DNA from: Gonatopus flavifemur
Taxonomy: Eukaryota; Arthropoda; Insecta; Hymenoptera; Dryinidae
DNA length: 64,000 nt
Assembly: GCA_018340375.1 (NCBI GenBank)
Contig: JAFFJZ010000003.1
Coordinates: forward strand, 17,546,001-17,610,000
Direction: 5' to 3'
Shown here piece after piece: positions 27,101 to 39,407 of this stretch. The notes under the pieces were generated by a model that saw only the letters and a list, made by a program, of their open reading frames with translations, had not been told where the DNA came from and ran no database searches. Positions within the stretch are counted from its first letter, which is position 1, and every line of letters starts with the position of its first letter. The position numbers and the translations under genes were made by a program.

Positions 27101-30100
27101 GTGGGAGATATATTCGTTGACATGAAGAAAGTTTTATGTGGAGATATCAAGATAAACGCAGCGATAAGGGTTTTAAGGGGAGGTTCTCATCAAGCGAATT
27201 CCGAAATAAAGTGATTTTCTCGAATTTTTTTTCTCAAGAAGGAAGTGAATTGAGAACTCGAGTTATTTGAAACACATTAAATGGGTCTTAAAGTAGATGA
27301 AAAAGTTTTTCTCAAGTTAAAGGATTCGTATCCCGAAACTTCATACTCGTTTTTCTGGGAATCATGTTTTTCAAGTTTGGCTCCACGATATCTCAAAAAC
27401 TACTGAACGGATCCTTCTTTTTATTTTTATTCTGAAGCTGATTGAATTTATTGATTTAGCCGATTGAACCTAATTGGAGATGAAATTTACCTTTTTCTTT
27501 CTTTTTATAGCACTTTAAAGAGCGACAAAAGGTGAAAAAACGCTACCAAACCTTTGCATGTCTGTAATTTTTGGAATTTCGGACTTTTCATTGGTTTTAT
27601 TGGTACAACCTCCAACAAATACAATATATTTCATAAAAATTTTTGGATTTTTGATTTCTGATAATTTTTGTAAGTGCTGCAGTGGCGCCCGATTGATCAC
27701 TGTTTTTTTAGATGGTTACGTTTCAACACGTATCAACAATTCCCATGACATTATTTTTTACTGAAAAAATTTTTCTTATGTACTCAAAGACTCAATAAGT
27801 GTGAACCTCCCCGAGTTCTTTATTCACAATACTTCCTCCGATGAACAAAAAATTCGAGAAAATCACTCCCTTTTCAAAGAGCAAAGACTTCGTCGAAGCT
27901 TTTTTTCAAAAACTCAGAAATATGAAGAGAATTTTTTGACAAACTCTTTGTTGCCTGGGGTGGTAAACCTTCCATCGACAAGCAAGCAATCCAAAAAATC
28001 TAACTGATTCTCAAAGAAAATTCTCATGTTTCTTTATGTTCACAGTTCTGAGCAAATGGTATAACTTTTCTGAAGGCAAGTATAATATCTCATTCATCAA
28101 TTTTTTCTCGTGTGTTCTTCTCAATTGAAATGCTGAAATATTATTTTATAACTTTGACACAGAGCCAAAATGGTTCAACAAAGAAGATATTTCAAATCAG
28201 AATCCAGAATTGTTGGAAGAAGTGCGGGAAAATTGGATAATTCAGCGATCTAATTCTTCTAAGCCTTATACTTTGAAATATCCAAATATGGCAGAAACGT
28301 CAATGGGCCAGGCACAAATGATTCGACAAATTTTGAAGAATCAGGTAGGTAAAGATATTCATCATGCTTCTTCCTTATCGTGTTCTCAAATATGATGATT
28401 GGAGTGTTCGAAAATTATTCTCAAAAGGATAACGATATCATTGACGAGATGGTTCCAAATTTGTAGAAATTCCGTGCAATATGAGGAATAAGAAGTAACT
28501 CTATGGTAATATTATCATACTTTGTGCTTTGAATCAACAGACGAAAGGATTCTTCGTGGAATGTGGTGCTTACGATGGCGAAACCCGGAGTAATACCCTA
28601 GCTCTGGAACGCTTTTATGGATGGACGGGTCTATTGATAGAGGCTGATCCCATCAACTTCACACGAATGTTACGGAAAAACAGAAAGAGCTATTTGTCAC
28701 CTACTTGTTTGAGTATCACGCAGCGACCCATGCTGGTAAGGTGTTTGTACGCCAAATGTTCATATTCTGGGGGTAGTTGTTTAATCTATATTAAAATTCA
28801 TTGATCATTCATTCATCATTTATACCATTTATTTTATAGATATAACTGAACTTTAAATAGTGTTACTCTGTAACTAATCGAATCTCCAGAAGTAAGAAGT
28901 AAACGGAAAAAGAAATCGTGGGTTTTTTAAAAGGAAGGGTTCTGTGCGAATAACCCATGGCAATGAACAAGCGTTTATAGCAGGGAGTTCGTGCTTCAAA
29001 CGCAAGTCGCCGTGGACAAAACGCGTGGCTTGAGGCATGAACTGGGCGCTATAAACGCTTGGTGGTTACCATGGGTTATTCGCGCAGAACCCTTCATGTG
29101 AAAATTACTTACCTACTTACAGTCATTGAAACTGATTCCGACAATCAGATACAATTGTTGGTATACGGATAAGTAAAATCGGTGTTGGTTCAATTACATC
29201 TGTTCTTGAAAAACTGGATGAGATCCGGAACTCGGATGGATCTCGGATTTTATCTAGTCCTATCCGGGAACCAATATGAATTCCCTGTGCGGGTTCCATT
29301 CAGTTTTTTCCAGAACTTATGAGAAGCTATATGAGTTCTTGATATTAAGAATACCCAGATAGGTAGATGTGATTCGCACAGGAGCCGGATAGATCTGAGA
29401 TCCTATTCGGTGTCTTCCAGGAACCAATTATTCGGCATCTACATAAAAAATGGCGATGTATATTATTATGTTGGGGAAAAATTCTTCGTTAGAATCCGAT
29501 TTTATAAAATTAAAGATGACGTTGAACAGAATGATCAATGAAAAGAGCTTTGAATAAGCAATGCAAAAGTCATCTGATGAGCATTATTTCAAATCTTATT
29601 CAGATATTCATTCCCGCGTAGAAACAATTCTAGCTGAAAATCTGGAGTTACACGGAGAAAAATAATTCTTCAATATTGGGATGGCCAAAAATTAATTACG
29701 GAGAGCTATTTTTCCTTAGATATCGTGACTATTATCTCACAATGAGAGGAAGGAACTTAGCTGCGGCAACAAATTTTCAATTGTTTCAGCTGAATTCTAG
29801 ATAACGCAATTGAAAATCTAGTGGTGTGAAATATGTGTGAAACAGTTCATTCAATGGAAATATAAAATTTAGCTGTGGAAAATTAGATTTATCTATCGAG
29901 AAAGGCATCGATGTACAAAAATTTCGTCGTATTTTTAGGTTTCCTTCCTCATGGCGGATAATATAGGACGAATACACGATCCCGTAAACTCAACAACAGA
30001 CGAATTAACGAATTCTCCTGACGTTGCTCATCATGGAACTCACATTGAAGTCCAATGTTTCCCTCTAGCGGTGTACTTATTTGCACTCGAAGTGAAGACT

Positions 30101-30426
30101 GTCGACTATTTTAGTCTTGATATTGAGGGGAATGAGATAGAAGTGTTAGAAACTATACCTTTTGATCTCATCGATATACGGGTATGAATGTATAATTATT
30201 TTCTATTCCTTTATTTAGAATAACTGTATAAATCATGATGATATGCATTAGATCGTTAATGATAATTTTTCTGACGCAGACTCTATCAGTTGAGTATATC
30301 CATAACAAAAAAGATCGGCAGTACATGATTGATTTGATGGATACAAACGGTTACGACGTTAATGGCTTCGTCGAGAGATCGGATAATCTAGCACACGATA
30401 TCATCTTTGTAAAACGTGCTTCATGA
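24131..30426 (+). CDS. protein Star-like, type II membrane protein with FkbM (Methyltransf_21) domain, 5 exons
   Basis: Exons 24131-24356, 28163-28344, 28541-28735, 29939-30181 and 30280-30426 join in phase to 330 codons plus TGA, with GT/AG at every junction. The N-terminus is short and basic (MKRNPYK, 16-22). One hydrophobic segment follows at about 29-48 (WCVLFTLIICLFIILITV), so a type II signal anchor is inferred. The lumenal part carries the FkbM-like fold: KGFFVECGAYDGETRSNT (about 138-155), GWTGLLIEADPINF, RKNRKSYLSPTCLSI, then VQCFPLAVYLFALEVKTVDY, FSLDIEGNEIEVLETIPFD and a terminal AHDIIFVKRAS. These motifs match the insect Star family; Drosophila Star acts in ER-to-Golgi export of the EGFR ligand Spitz. 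The protein is shorter than Drosophila Star (about 600 aa), lacking its long cytoplasmic N-terminus, so it may be a Star paralogue. Intron 1 is 3.8 kb and packed with repeats; introns 2-4 are 196, 1203 and 98 bp. Upstream non-coding exons are not excluded. Confidence 0.88.
24479..24733. mobile_element. 255-bp element in Star-like intron 1 made of AGATGTCTTTTAGAT words
   Basis: CCCAATAAACATTT at the left mirrors AAATGTTTATTAGGG at the right. The interior consists of AGATGTCTT, TTTTAGATATC and GCATAAGACATC words in both orientations, so nearly the whole unit folds on itself. Confidence 0.85.
24787..24990. repeat. TTCTGAGAATG word repeat in Star-like intron 1
   Basis: Starts CCCAGGTAGCACAAGCACG and continues with GTTCTGAGAATG, GAATATTC words; the matching end is unclear. 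Confidence 0.5.
25144..25461. mobile_element. 318-bp inverted-repeat element in Star-like intron 1
   Basis: CAAGCAGCACCAGAATATAC at the left mirrors TATACTTTGAAATTCTG then TTGCTGCTTGGG at the right. The interior carries GAACGTTC, GAATGAGAC and CAGTCTCATTCGAAC words on both strands. Confidence 0.75.
25690..26090. repeat. further AGAATATTC-word repeat, Star-like intron 1
   Basis: GAACGTTC, CAGTCTCATTCGAATGTT, AGAATATTC and AAAATATTCTGATAA words. It ends near CTGGGACTGTGGTGCTGTGT, which also closes the element at 13070-13175. Boundaries of individual units are unclear, probably nested. Confidence 0.5.
27177..27812. mobile_element. possible 636-bp element in Star-like intron 1
   Basis: GGGGAGGTTCTCA at the left and GTGTGAACCTCCCC at the right form a short inverted repeat. 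The interior is AT-rich with CTCAAAAACTACTGAACGGA, a transposon-like phrase. No coding capacity. Confidence 0.35.
28935..29094. mobile_element. 160-bp palindromic MITE in Star-like intron 3
   Basis: AAGGGTTCTGTGCGAATAAC at the left mirrors GTTATTCGCGCAGAACCCTT at the right; the pairing continues through CCATGG, AAGCGTTTATAG and GTTCGTGC. Confidence 0.85.
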
Positions 30427-33119
30427 TGACAAACATAATTTAGGGTTTATAATTGTTATCGCTCTCTCGTTAGAGGGAAGCTTTTTTTTTAGTATTTTTA
30501 GTATTTTGGAAATGAAGGAACCAAATCACGTTCCAAGTTTTTCCAAATTTATTCGGTCAGAGAAGACAATCTGAGAATATTGAGATTTTTAATTCTTTTT
30601 AGTAGTGAAAAATCTCAATGTTGTTTCTAAAACAACTTTTGTTTAGAAATATTTTGTATGTTTACCTACAAAAGTATTCAAATGTGATCGATCATCTTCT
30701 GACAGGGTATCAGCGGTTTAAGAACATTCACGAAAAGGAAAATTCATTCAGTAACAGTATTAGTCATTATTTTTCAAACATAATCATACATTATACTTTA
30801 TGAATTCTCTATGAAAAATCGTTAGAGAAGCTGACAAAATTTCCTACATAGATGGGATTTCCAAACTCGCAGGACCACTCGGGTTCCTTTCAGGTCCCGT
30901 GTACAGAGGCGATTGTGTAGCAAGAAGCTGAACGGTACCGAGTGGAGACCGAAAGAATTTTGGATGGGAATATCTGTCCGCATGCGAATTTGAGAGAATC
31001 TCGTTCATCCGGCAATTTTCAGCTGAGTTGATAAGACATTTTGCATGCAATGGCAAAAGCTTTTTGCACTGTATTCAATATATTAGATTATTAAGAGATG
31101 TCCTGAATAGTTCAATATCTCGATTCATATCTCAACTCCCATCTCCTCGAGATATTCTGGAGTGCTACATTTCTCCAAACTACGCGTTATATGGTCATGA
31201 CCAACTCCAGTGCAAAGTACTTTAGGGATTTTCTAATCAAAAACAAATATATAGTATACCTTCTGATGGGCAAGATTCAGTAACTAATTATAAGATTTGG
31301 CAGCTGTTATCACAGAAATTGGAAAATGTTGTTCGTTTTCCTTATCCAGCCACCGATGTCTTCGTTGCCTCCAAGTACACTTCACAGGATCAAATGTCAT
31401 CCACGTGGAGACCACGGAAACACAACGGTAACATGGATAAATGTGCTGTTAGGGTTCTGTATAGTTGATTTCAATTCAATCTATATTTTGTAACTATTAT
31501 CGAAAACTAATAACTGTAACCAGACGATTGGAAGAATTCTATGTGATATATTATAAGTCACCTTGAGAATTTAGAGTGTTGAGTGGGAGATTTTAAAATG
31601 TTCAATACAAGTTCCTGAGCAATAATCAATCGATAATCCGACGGGAATCTATGTGGAAATCAGAGTGAGGGATTGATTTCAATAAACTTCTAGAAATAAG
31701 GAACCAACAAAGCTACGAATATTTGAACCCTGTCGGAACTATCAATTCGTATCAACCGTATTCGCGATATTCGATGGATGGAAATAGATCTGAGTAAGTC
31801 CTGATATCAAAACCATTCTCGGCATCTCGAATGGGGTTGCGACAACAATTTTTATCGGTTAGTCTGTAAGCATTTATTTGTATATCTTTGAATTTATATC
31901 AAATATAATTCCAATTTCAAACTTGGACTGTCAGAATTTAATGCAATTCGTAAGTTTTTTTCATTTCCTTTTGTATTTAAGGGGACATTCCAATACGATG
32001 GGTTGGAAAATTCGAATTCTTCTTTGGAGCATATTTCGATAGTTATTGCCCATAAAATTGATATCCTACACCCGATTGATGTGTTTTCTGTCTTGTAACG
32101 CTTCAAACAAGAGGCTCAAACAACGCACGTTCCAGTTTTTAACTCATAATTCCACCTGATTTATGACGCAAAGAGGTGTTTTTGTTTTTACACTTTTGCC
32201 AGAACCGCTGCCATTTTGTTAATTTTTGTCAAAATAAAATAATTGAGGTACGGACGATGAGGGCGACAACATAGATCAAGCAACTTCTTGGATTTTTTTC
32301 AACACTAGTATTTTATATTATAAGTACACGAATAAATATTTTTTATGACCAACACAAAATTTTTTTCAACTCTCCTTGATTTTACCTTTAAGGGAAAAAA
32401 AGTTTGTTCGAGTACATTCAATAGTTCCCGAGAGAAAAATCTTGAAAATATGCTTTTTTTCCGACGTTCACATTGGAATGTCACCTTAAATAAACAACTA
32501 TCACTGGAAAATTGAAATTTCTAGCCAGGAGAAGTAAAACCTGAACAGGAAAAACCGCAGGAATTTGAAAAAGTTTCTAGGAGCAATCGATCCCTAGTAA
32601 CACAGCATTTTGTACAGCATGTTAAAAATGTTCACAAGATATGCATGAAAGATTCATTGTGTTAAAAAGGTTCGCAGAACATGCTATGCACATTCGTGTG
32701 TTACTTGGCACGAGAATTCATCGAATAGTTTCTATTGAATCTTTTTATAATTAAAATCAAGCTTTTGTACAAGGAATTCAATACTTCTATGATACATTTG
32801 ACATAATATGATTTGCAAATATTTACAACAATGTGATGATGGGGATTCGAATCCATCGATTTTTATGAATGATAAACTTATGGATTCTTAATCATTGTAG
32901 AGAAGTATTATAACGAGTCTATGAACAAAAATTACATACATATGAATGAAATTGAAATAAATGAGAAATCATGTTTCTCAGAATTATTAGAAGAGTGAGA
33001 TTTACATTTTTTCATATATACATTTCGGCCTCTCTTTTGTGCAGAATTTTTGAAAGTAAAAATCGATGAAGAGATAAGGAAGATATGAAAATCGTATATT
33101 TGCCATGGAGAATTATGTT
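30427..33119. other. tail-to-tail spacer between Star-like gene and S28 peptidase gene
   Basis: Contains the 3' flanks of both genes. No coding exon was supported. A fragment at about 31370-31440 (CATCCACGTGGAGACCACGG) resembles words in the nested elements near 42900. A 118-bp element is listed at 32592. Confidence 0.5.
32592..32709. mobile_element. 118-bp palindromic element
   Basis: CCCTAGTAACACAGCATTTT at the left is loosely mirrored by CATTCGTGTGTTACTTGG at the right; GAACATG, GTTCACA words lie between. Confidence 0.5.
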
Positions 33120-36100
33120 TCACACTGAAGAGTTGTTCAGCCATTTGCCAATGATTTGTCGAATTTTTTGCCTCGCTTCTTTTAACTCTTTATGATCTGC
33201 TGGTTGATCAGGATAAAGGTCGACGCAGTGTGATGAACCTGTAGATAGGAAATAAATTATCAGGCGGTGCGGTAATTCAAATGATCCAGATCACGTACAG
33301 TCAATAACAGTCGTCGCTCGAGTGAAAGTGGTTAATTGATCTCAAAGCGAGCAGAATTCATTTTTCATTTAACATCAAGATGAAAATCCATGCTATCGAG
33401 ATGGCGAGATTCCAAGCACCTCATCGAATACGATTTTGGATACTCAAGAATGACGATGGAAGGATTATGAGAGGAAAAATCAAACTCAGGCAAGATGAGT
33501 AGAGTTGAAAGTCCTTGCAGGGTGAAGTCAAAGATACAACGTGGAGCGTAACGATGATTACACTGTAAACCGAAGTGTGTTAAAATTGACTACAAGTACA
33601 CGGATAATGTGTATAAACACGTTAAACAGTGTTATTATACACGGTTTATCCGTGCTAGCTTTACGGCTGCCAGTTTCAGCTTGATACTTGATAAAACTCA
33701 GCTTGTCATGAGCTTTAATTAACCTGAAATTCGCATAACATATACAATCGAATCGCGAATTCTGAGTTTTACGTTCAAATTCTCAAGAATTCCTTTTGAA
33801 CTTCTGTCCTGCAAGGAATGAAATATTCACTAAAAGAAATTACCCTAAAAATTCTTTAGACTGTTGGAGTGATACCAGCGACCCCTGAAGATGCAACCAG
33901 ATCCATTAGTTAGAAAAGGACATAATCCAATCTATTCTGACAAAATACTCGAAAACGAAGAAATGAAATGAAAATTTTGTTCCGTCCAGACGTTCTTCGA
34001 TCAACAAAGATAGTCTGTACACAGCAAAATTTTCCTTCTATTGCTTTATTTTCGAATAATTTGTCAGAAAAGATTTGGCTCGGGTTGCATCGTCAGGGGC
34101 CACTGATATCCCCTTAAGAAACTCAACCAGGTCTCGCAAGTTCCTCACAGGAGCCCAAAGGAACTATTGGGCTAATCCGCGAAAATTATCAAATCCCTGG
34201 AGTTTGTTTTCAGGAATCAATTTTACTACTCACTTCTATTTTGAAATCAACCTATTGTGGAGAATGAATATGAAGAATTATCTTTGATTTCATAATGATT
34301 TGAACTCATTTCTTATTAGAAACGCCACGAACATTACCGATACTGGAATGATGCTGCAGTGTGAGAAATGAGGACATTTTTTGTGAAGAACTTTTACAGA
34401 ATTTCCTGATTACTGATCGAAGAAAGGTCTGACAGAGCAAATGGATGTTTGAAACGTAATATGAATAATAAAATGATCCATGGATGATTACCTTTGATGA
34501 GTAGAGCCGGTGTGGATTCACTCAAATCTTCAAGAACTGAGAGAGAATGCCATGGATCGACATCACCGTTACTGAAAATGACATTGCTCACATCAGGTTC
34601 ATCTCCACCGTATAAGATATTCGTTCTTTGGACTCTTGAGTTCAAGAAGTTCTTGTTGTATCTGCAATCAAAGGGAATTTATTATAAAATTATAAAGAGG
34701 TGGAAGGTAAAATGAGTTATCTTCTGTAGATTCGAGTCAAGACAGGGCTGAATAATCACGGTCCTGTTCAATGGAAATCATTTCGCTAATGTCCTCTTAA
34801 TACCAATTTACTTACGAATTTCCAAACACGTCCATGCAGGTGGCTATGAAGAATTTCAGAGGGAATAAATCGCCGAAAATGGATTGCTTGGAATCCGAAG
34901 TTTGATAATATCCATATTCCGCGCAAGTCTGATAAGTCCATAGTCTCTCTGGAACCACAATTTCTTTATAAATAAATGAAAACAAATCATATACAGAGGG
35001 GACTGCGTTTGTCTGATATGTAAGAGAGTTTGAAATATCAACGAATTTGTTGAAAGTTTCTCACGAGATATCTTCGAAAATTTCTAATCATATTTCACAC
35101 GTTACTCTTCCGAAATTCACAAACTGAAAAAATCATATTCTAAAAATGAGAATCTCTTAACATAAGTGGAAATTCTTGCAAAATTCAATCACAAAATCGT
35201 GTCGAATAGAATGATGATCAGTTAAACAAACGAAAATTTTCAAAGTAGATATCTTAAAAACAAGCTTACATTGAACACCCTGTACGCTGAATAGCACCAA
35301 AATATTTAGAAGTTAAACTCACCGGTGTCAGCCACAGGTTGCGATTGCCAAAGTTCCTTCCGCATGCGTTCGATGTAAGATTTATAAGTGAAATCGGAAC
35401 ACGATGTACTTTCAAAACACCTTGCCAATCTTTCGATAGGTGATCCCAATGCTTTGGATGTCATGACGTCGCAGATTTCAGATATCGATGAATGTTCTGG
35501 GGTTACATATCTATTATACTGCACAATTCCAGCAAATTTCTAACAGAAATAAATGCATAAATGATTATTCAATTGAAAGTTTGTTAGAATTTATTGTGCC
35601 CTCGAATATTCCACCGCACGGAAAGAATTAATAATTTAGCTGCAGCACCTAAGTGGCTAGCACGGACATGGACGGCCATTAAATTAGCTCCTGCAGCTAA
35701 ATTTTAGCTGTTATAGCAAAAAAATTTGCATTTGTAGTTAATTTCTTTGCGGTGGTAGCTAAAATTTAGCTGCGGGAGGTAATTCAATGGCTGTCCGTGT
35801 CTGTGCTAGCCATTTAACTGCTGCAGCTAAATTATTTTTTCCGTGCGTTCGAGTAACACAATAAGAGTTTCGTATACTCTAATATGTTACATTTTTTCAA
35901 ATTTACTCTACAATTGGAGTTAAGGGAATCTCGAGACAGCAGAAAGTTTCCAAATATTCTGGGAAAGTTATAGAAATTGTTAATGTTCAGATCATTTTTG
36001 GTAACATCGCAAATTAAATGTTATAGAGAGGGAGTTTGAGACTCAATCCTGTCTACTAGTGATCTTTTTCTCAAAGAAAAAATATCTGATGTTCACATAT

Positions 36101-38487
36101 TTCGGCAAAATATCAATAAAAAATTGATACACTTTGAAAGTGGAAATACTGTTTTATTCTAAAATTTTATAGATTCCGCAGCATATATCGGTGTAAATGT
36201 AACACCTTTCTGCTCTACGGCAATGCTACTGTTGGAAACCCAACAGCACTGCTGTTAATTACACGATAATAATGATACGTACCGACGCCAAAGCACCCAT
36301 GAACAATGAAACTTCATTCTCGGAATTACCATCCAGTGGAGTACATAAACTGAAATTCAAAGACAATTCGGTATTATTTATTCAATATACATGAATAGTT
36401 CATAATTTATGATCCAGTTATTCCTCACTTGAATAAATCCTTCAGCATCTTACGGCCAGTTTCGTGATTCAAAAGACTTTGGACCATTTTGAACGCTTGT
36501 TCAATATCTGTCACGCATTGCTGTTTATATCTTCCCAATGACTTCGCCACTACTTGATAATATTCTGTAATATATGACTATTATTAATTACTATCTACTG
36601 AACACGGAAGATTGAGAAAGATACATTTATTTATGTTTGAAGCATTAAAAAAATAATTTACCATGAAAATCAGCCTTCGCGTACACCGGTGCGCTACTCG
36701 CTAAGGCACCCTGCGAATGAAATCAAAATTTATATAGAATCCTTGTAAATTATACTGTATTGTTAATCACAAGAAACAAACATAAGAATTCTATTGAATC
36801 ATTATCTCATTCTAGTGAATTCTATTAACAATTTTTTAAAAACCATTTTGTTATAAAGATATTTCTTAATCTTCAATATTCATTGATTACGCTTACCTGT
36901 ATCAAATGAGGATATTTAATTCTCGCCCATGCCGCCATGTTACCAGCGTAAGATCCTCCAAAAACAATCACTGTACTATTTTTCAAACCCAATTCTTTTT
37001 TCTTCATTTCGATGAAATAAGCTACATCGGCAAGTGCTTGGTCAACGTTCAGATACTGTAGATTCTCTTCCGAAGCGTTACTAAAATCACATTCAATTAC
37101 AAAATAATTTTGTCTCAACATTTTTTGTCATTCAAATTTTTATTCATTCATAATATTCACCTTGTAGGTTTACTCTTTCCATAGTATCTGTGTTCAGTAT
37201 AGTACATCATAGCTCCATATTTTGATGCAATATCGTACATCAAACCAGTGCGCAAAAATCCAGTACTTATTTCCCACTCGCCACCAAGCATGATTAGAAT
37301 TGGACCAGTTCCATCGAAGAATGTTTCAGCTTCGTAATACCTCTGTAAAAATGGAACAATTCCATGGCGTTGTACAAATTACTCGAAGAATTCAGGTTTC
37401 AAGGTTGGAAATTTTCCTTTATAATACTTATAATGAATTTTGTCTATTTTTCAGCAAAATTTTTCATCTCGATGACGAGTTGAGGTTTGTAATCCGTTAT
37501 GAAATAGTGATAGAACAGTTTTCATATTGATTCAACCCACGGAATAATAAATAACATATAGTTCTATACTGACAATATATCATTTTTAGAATTATTTACC
37601 ACTCGGGGAATTGAGTGTCAAACGTTGATAAAAAGAAAAAACGATTTCCCACACTGAGAACACGATTTCTTAGATTTGAAGAAAATTTCTTTACCCTCAT
37701 TCTGATAAATTTTGTTTTCAATAGGAAAAATAGTTAATTTCAATGTGCAAATTTTTCTTTGAATTGAAATTATATTCTTCGAATTCAAGAAAGAATATTT
37801 TTCTGTTTCAATTTAAAAATTTGTTGTTCCAATCTGATGAAAAATGTTTCCATTGAAAAACATATTTATTAGTATGAAGGCAAAGGAAAATTTCTTTCAA
37901 TCTAAGAAATTGGGTTCTCAGGGCAAACTATACGAAAAAATTATGTTTTCAAGCAAAATTTTCATTTCTACTCGAACAATGAATTCTTTTCTGACATAGA
38001 AAATAATTCACTACATCAGCTAATTATTTAGCCGTAGCAGCGAGTTATTTGCCGAAGCAGCAACATTTTCAGTATTATATATAGAATAGCAAACAAATTT
38101 AGAGTTCATATTTCTTTGCTGTCACAGCTAAGAGGAATTATTGTGATAGCAAATAGATCGTTATTACAGCAAAAAAATTGTTTTCTAGTAAAATAAGATT
38201 TCGTTTCCACAGTGAATTTAATAAACTTCTGCAAACAACGAAGAATATAACCAGTTAGATATCATGCATACCATCAACCACGTTCTATTATCCCGTTGAT
38301 TGAAATGATCCAACGGTTGAGAAATCCATTTCTCTTCCACCAAACTCAATCTCCCTACCAAAGTTGTGGGTACAGGCTCGTCCAAACCTTTGTAAGTGAA
38401 TCCATGAAATCCAATTCCACGTACTAACGGAGTTAAGGTTAATACTAAACTTATTAATCCAGCGAAAAATCGAGTCAGGATCCCCAT
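33120..38487 (-). CDS. serine peptidase family S28 (thymus-specific serine protease / K12H4.7-like), 10 exons
   Basis: Minus-strand coding exons: 38487-38272, 37342-37161, 37080-36897, 36710-36662, 36564-36429, 36349-36283, 35539-35323, 34948-34816, 34661-34492, 33238-33120. Phases close exactly to 490 aa, the usual S28 length. A hydrophobic signal peptide is visible at 1-25 (ILTRFFAGLISLVLTLTPLV). Family landmarks: WISQPLDHFNQRDNRTW, ILIMLGGEWEISTGF, YYTEHRYYGKSKPT, FGGSYAGNMAAW, ALASSAPVYAKADFHEYY, ERLWTYQTCAEYGYYQT, FSNGDVDPWHSL, GSSHCVDLYP. The presumed triad is Ser176 (GGSYAG), Asp430 (DPW) and His455 (SSH), so the enzyme looks active. S28 peptidases cleave Pro-Xaa or act as dipeptidyl or tripeptidyl peptidases in lysosomes or outside the cell; the substrate here is unknown. 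Possible N-glycosylation sites are NRT, NAS, NST and NNS. A second in-frame ATG at 38505 would add six residues (MFEFFI). Introns 6 and 9 hold inverted-repeat elements. Confidence 0.95.
33866..34117. mobile_element. 252-bp element in S28 peptidase intron 9
   Basis: CAGCGACCCCTGAAGATGCA at the left mirrors TGCATCGTCAGGGGCCACTG at the right. The same ends (TGATGCAACC, CCCTTAA) flank the element at 20431-20815. Confidence 0.65.
35614..35848. mobile_element. 235-bp palindromic MITE in S28 peptidase intron 6
   Basis: CGCACGGAAAGAATTAATAA at the left mirrors TAAATTATTTTTTCCGTGCG at the right; inside, TTTAGCTGCAGC, GCTAGCACGGACATGGACGG and their complements pair along the full length. Confidence 0.85.
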
Positions 38488-39407
38488 GATGAAGAATTCA
38501 AACAAAATACAATAATTGTCCTAAGATTCTACGTTGTTGAATTCTCCTCGGCTTGTCGCTACAGCCGAGGTAGCAGACGGAATAACTCAATCAACGATGT
38601 CCGTCGAATTTTAACTGTTTTCAGGATAGTAATTTTGTATCGTTGAATACACGGTGAAACTTGATACCTTATCAATTATCTCTTGATTTTAATTATTGAT
38701 CTATTGAATATATTGTCAGAATCATCCTGTATCATAAAACACTCCACCAAAGATAATCTTGTAGTTAACAATTTGTATTATCTCTCGATTATTGGAATGC
38801 GTCTGGGGATTCGATACTCGACGCACCGTGTTACACGTTACACGATGATAGAGAGAAAAAAAAACTATCGGGTACATACATTGGTGATTAGAAATTGAGA
38901 TAAATGATTTTGTTTTTTTTTTGTCATTCGTTGATCGATCTTGTCGATCATTGTTTGATATTGCATTGCGATATCTGTGAATGAATTGTTTCGATAAAGG
39001 GTCAAGTTATGACGCAGAATCAAAAATTGGAGTAAGGTTGTACGTAAGATTCGAATAGCTCCTCTTTCTTCTGTCATTGTGAACAAATAACTCATATAAC
39101 TTTAATGAGTATTTAATTCATCTTCATCAATTAAAATTAATCTCATATTCACTCAAGTTATCGAATTGACATGATACGGCATAAAACAGACACAATTTCC
39201 CGAGTAGAAATGACTCTAAAGATTCCCTAGGCTGTTAAGAGGCTCTATTTGACCTTGCAAATTTCTTACAAAGACCTACTAGGAATGCTCGATATTTACA
39301 GTACGATACTCTATTTGGTTTATGTAAATTGTTATGAAATTTCGATTGAAATTTGATACATATTTTATACAAAGTATCGATACTGGAAATATCGAACATC
39401 CCAAGCC

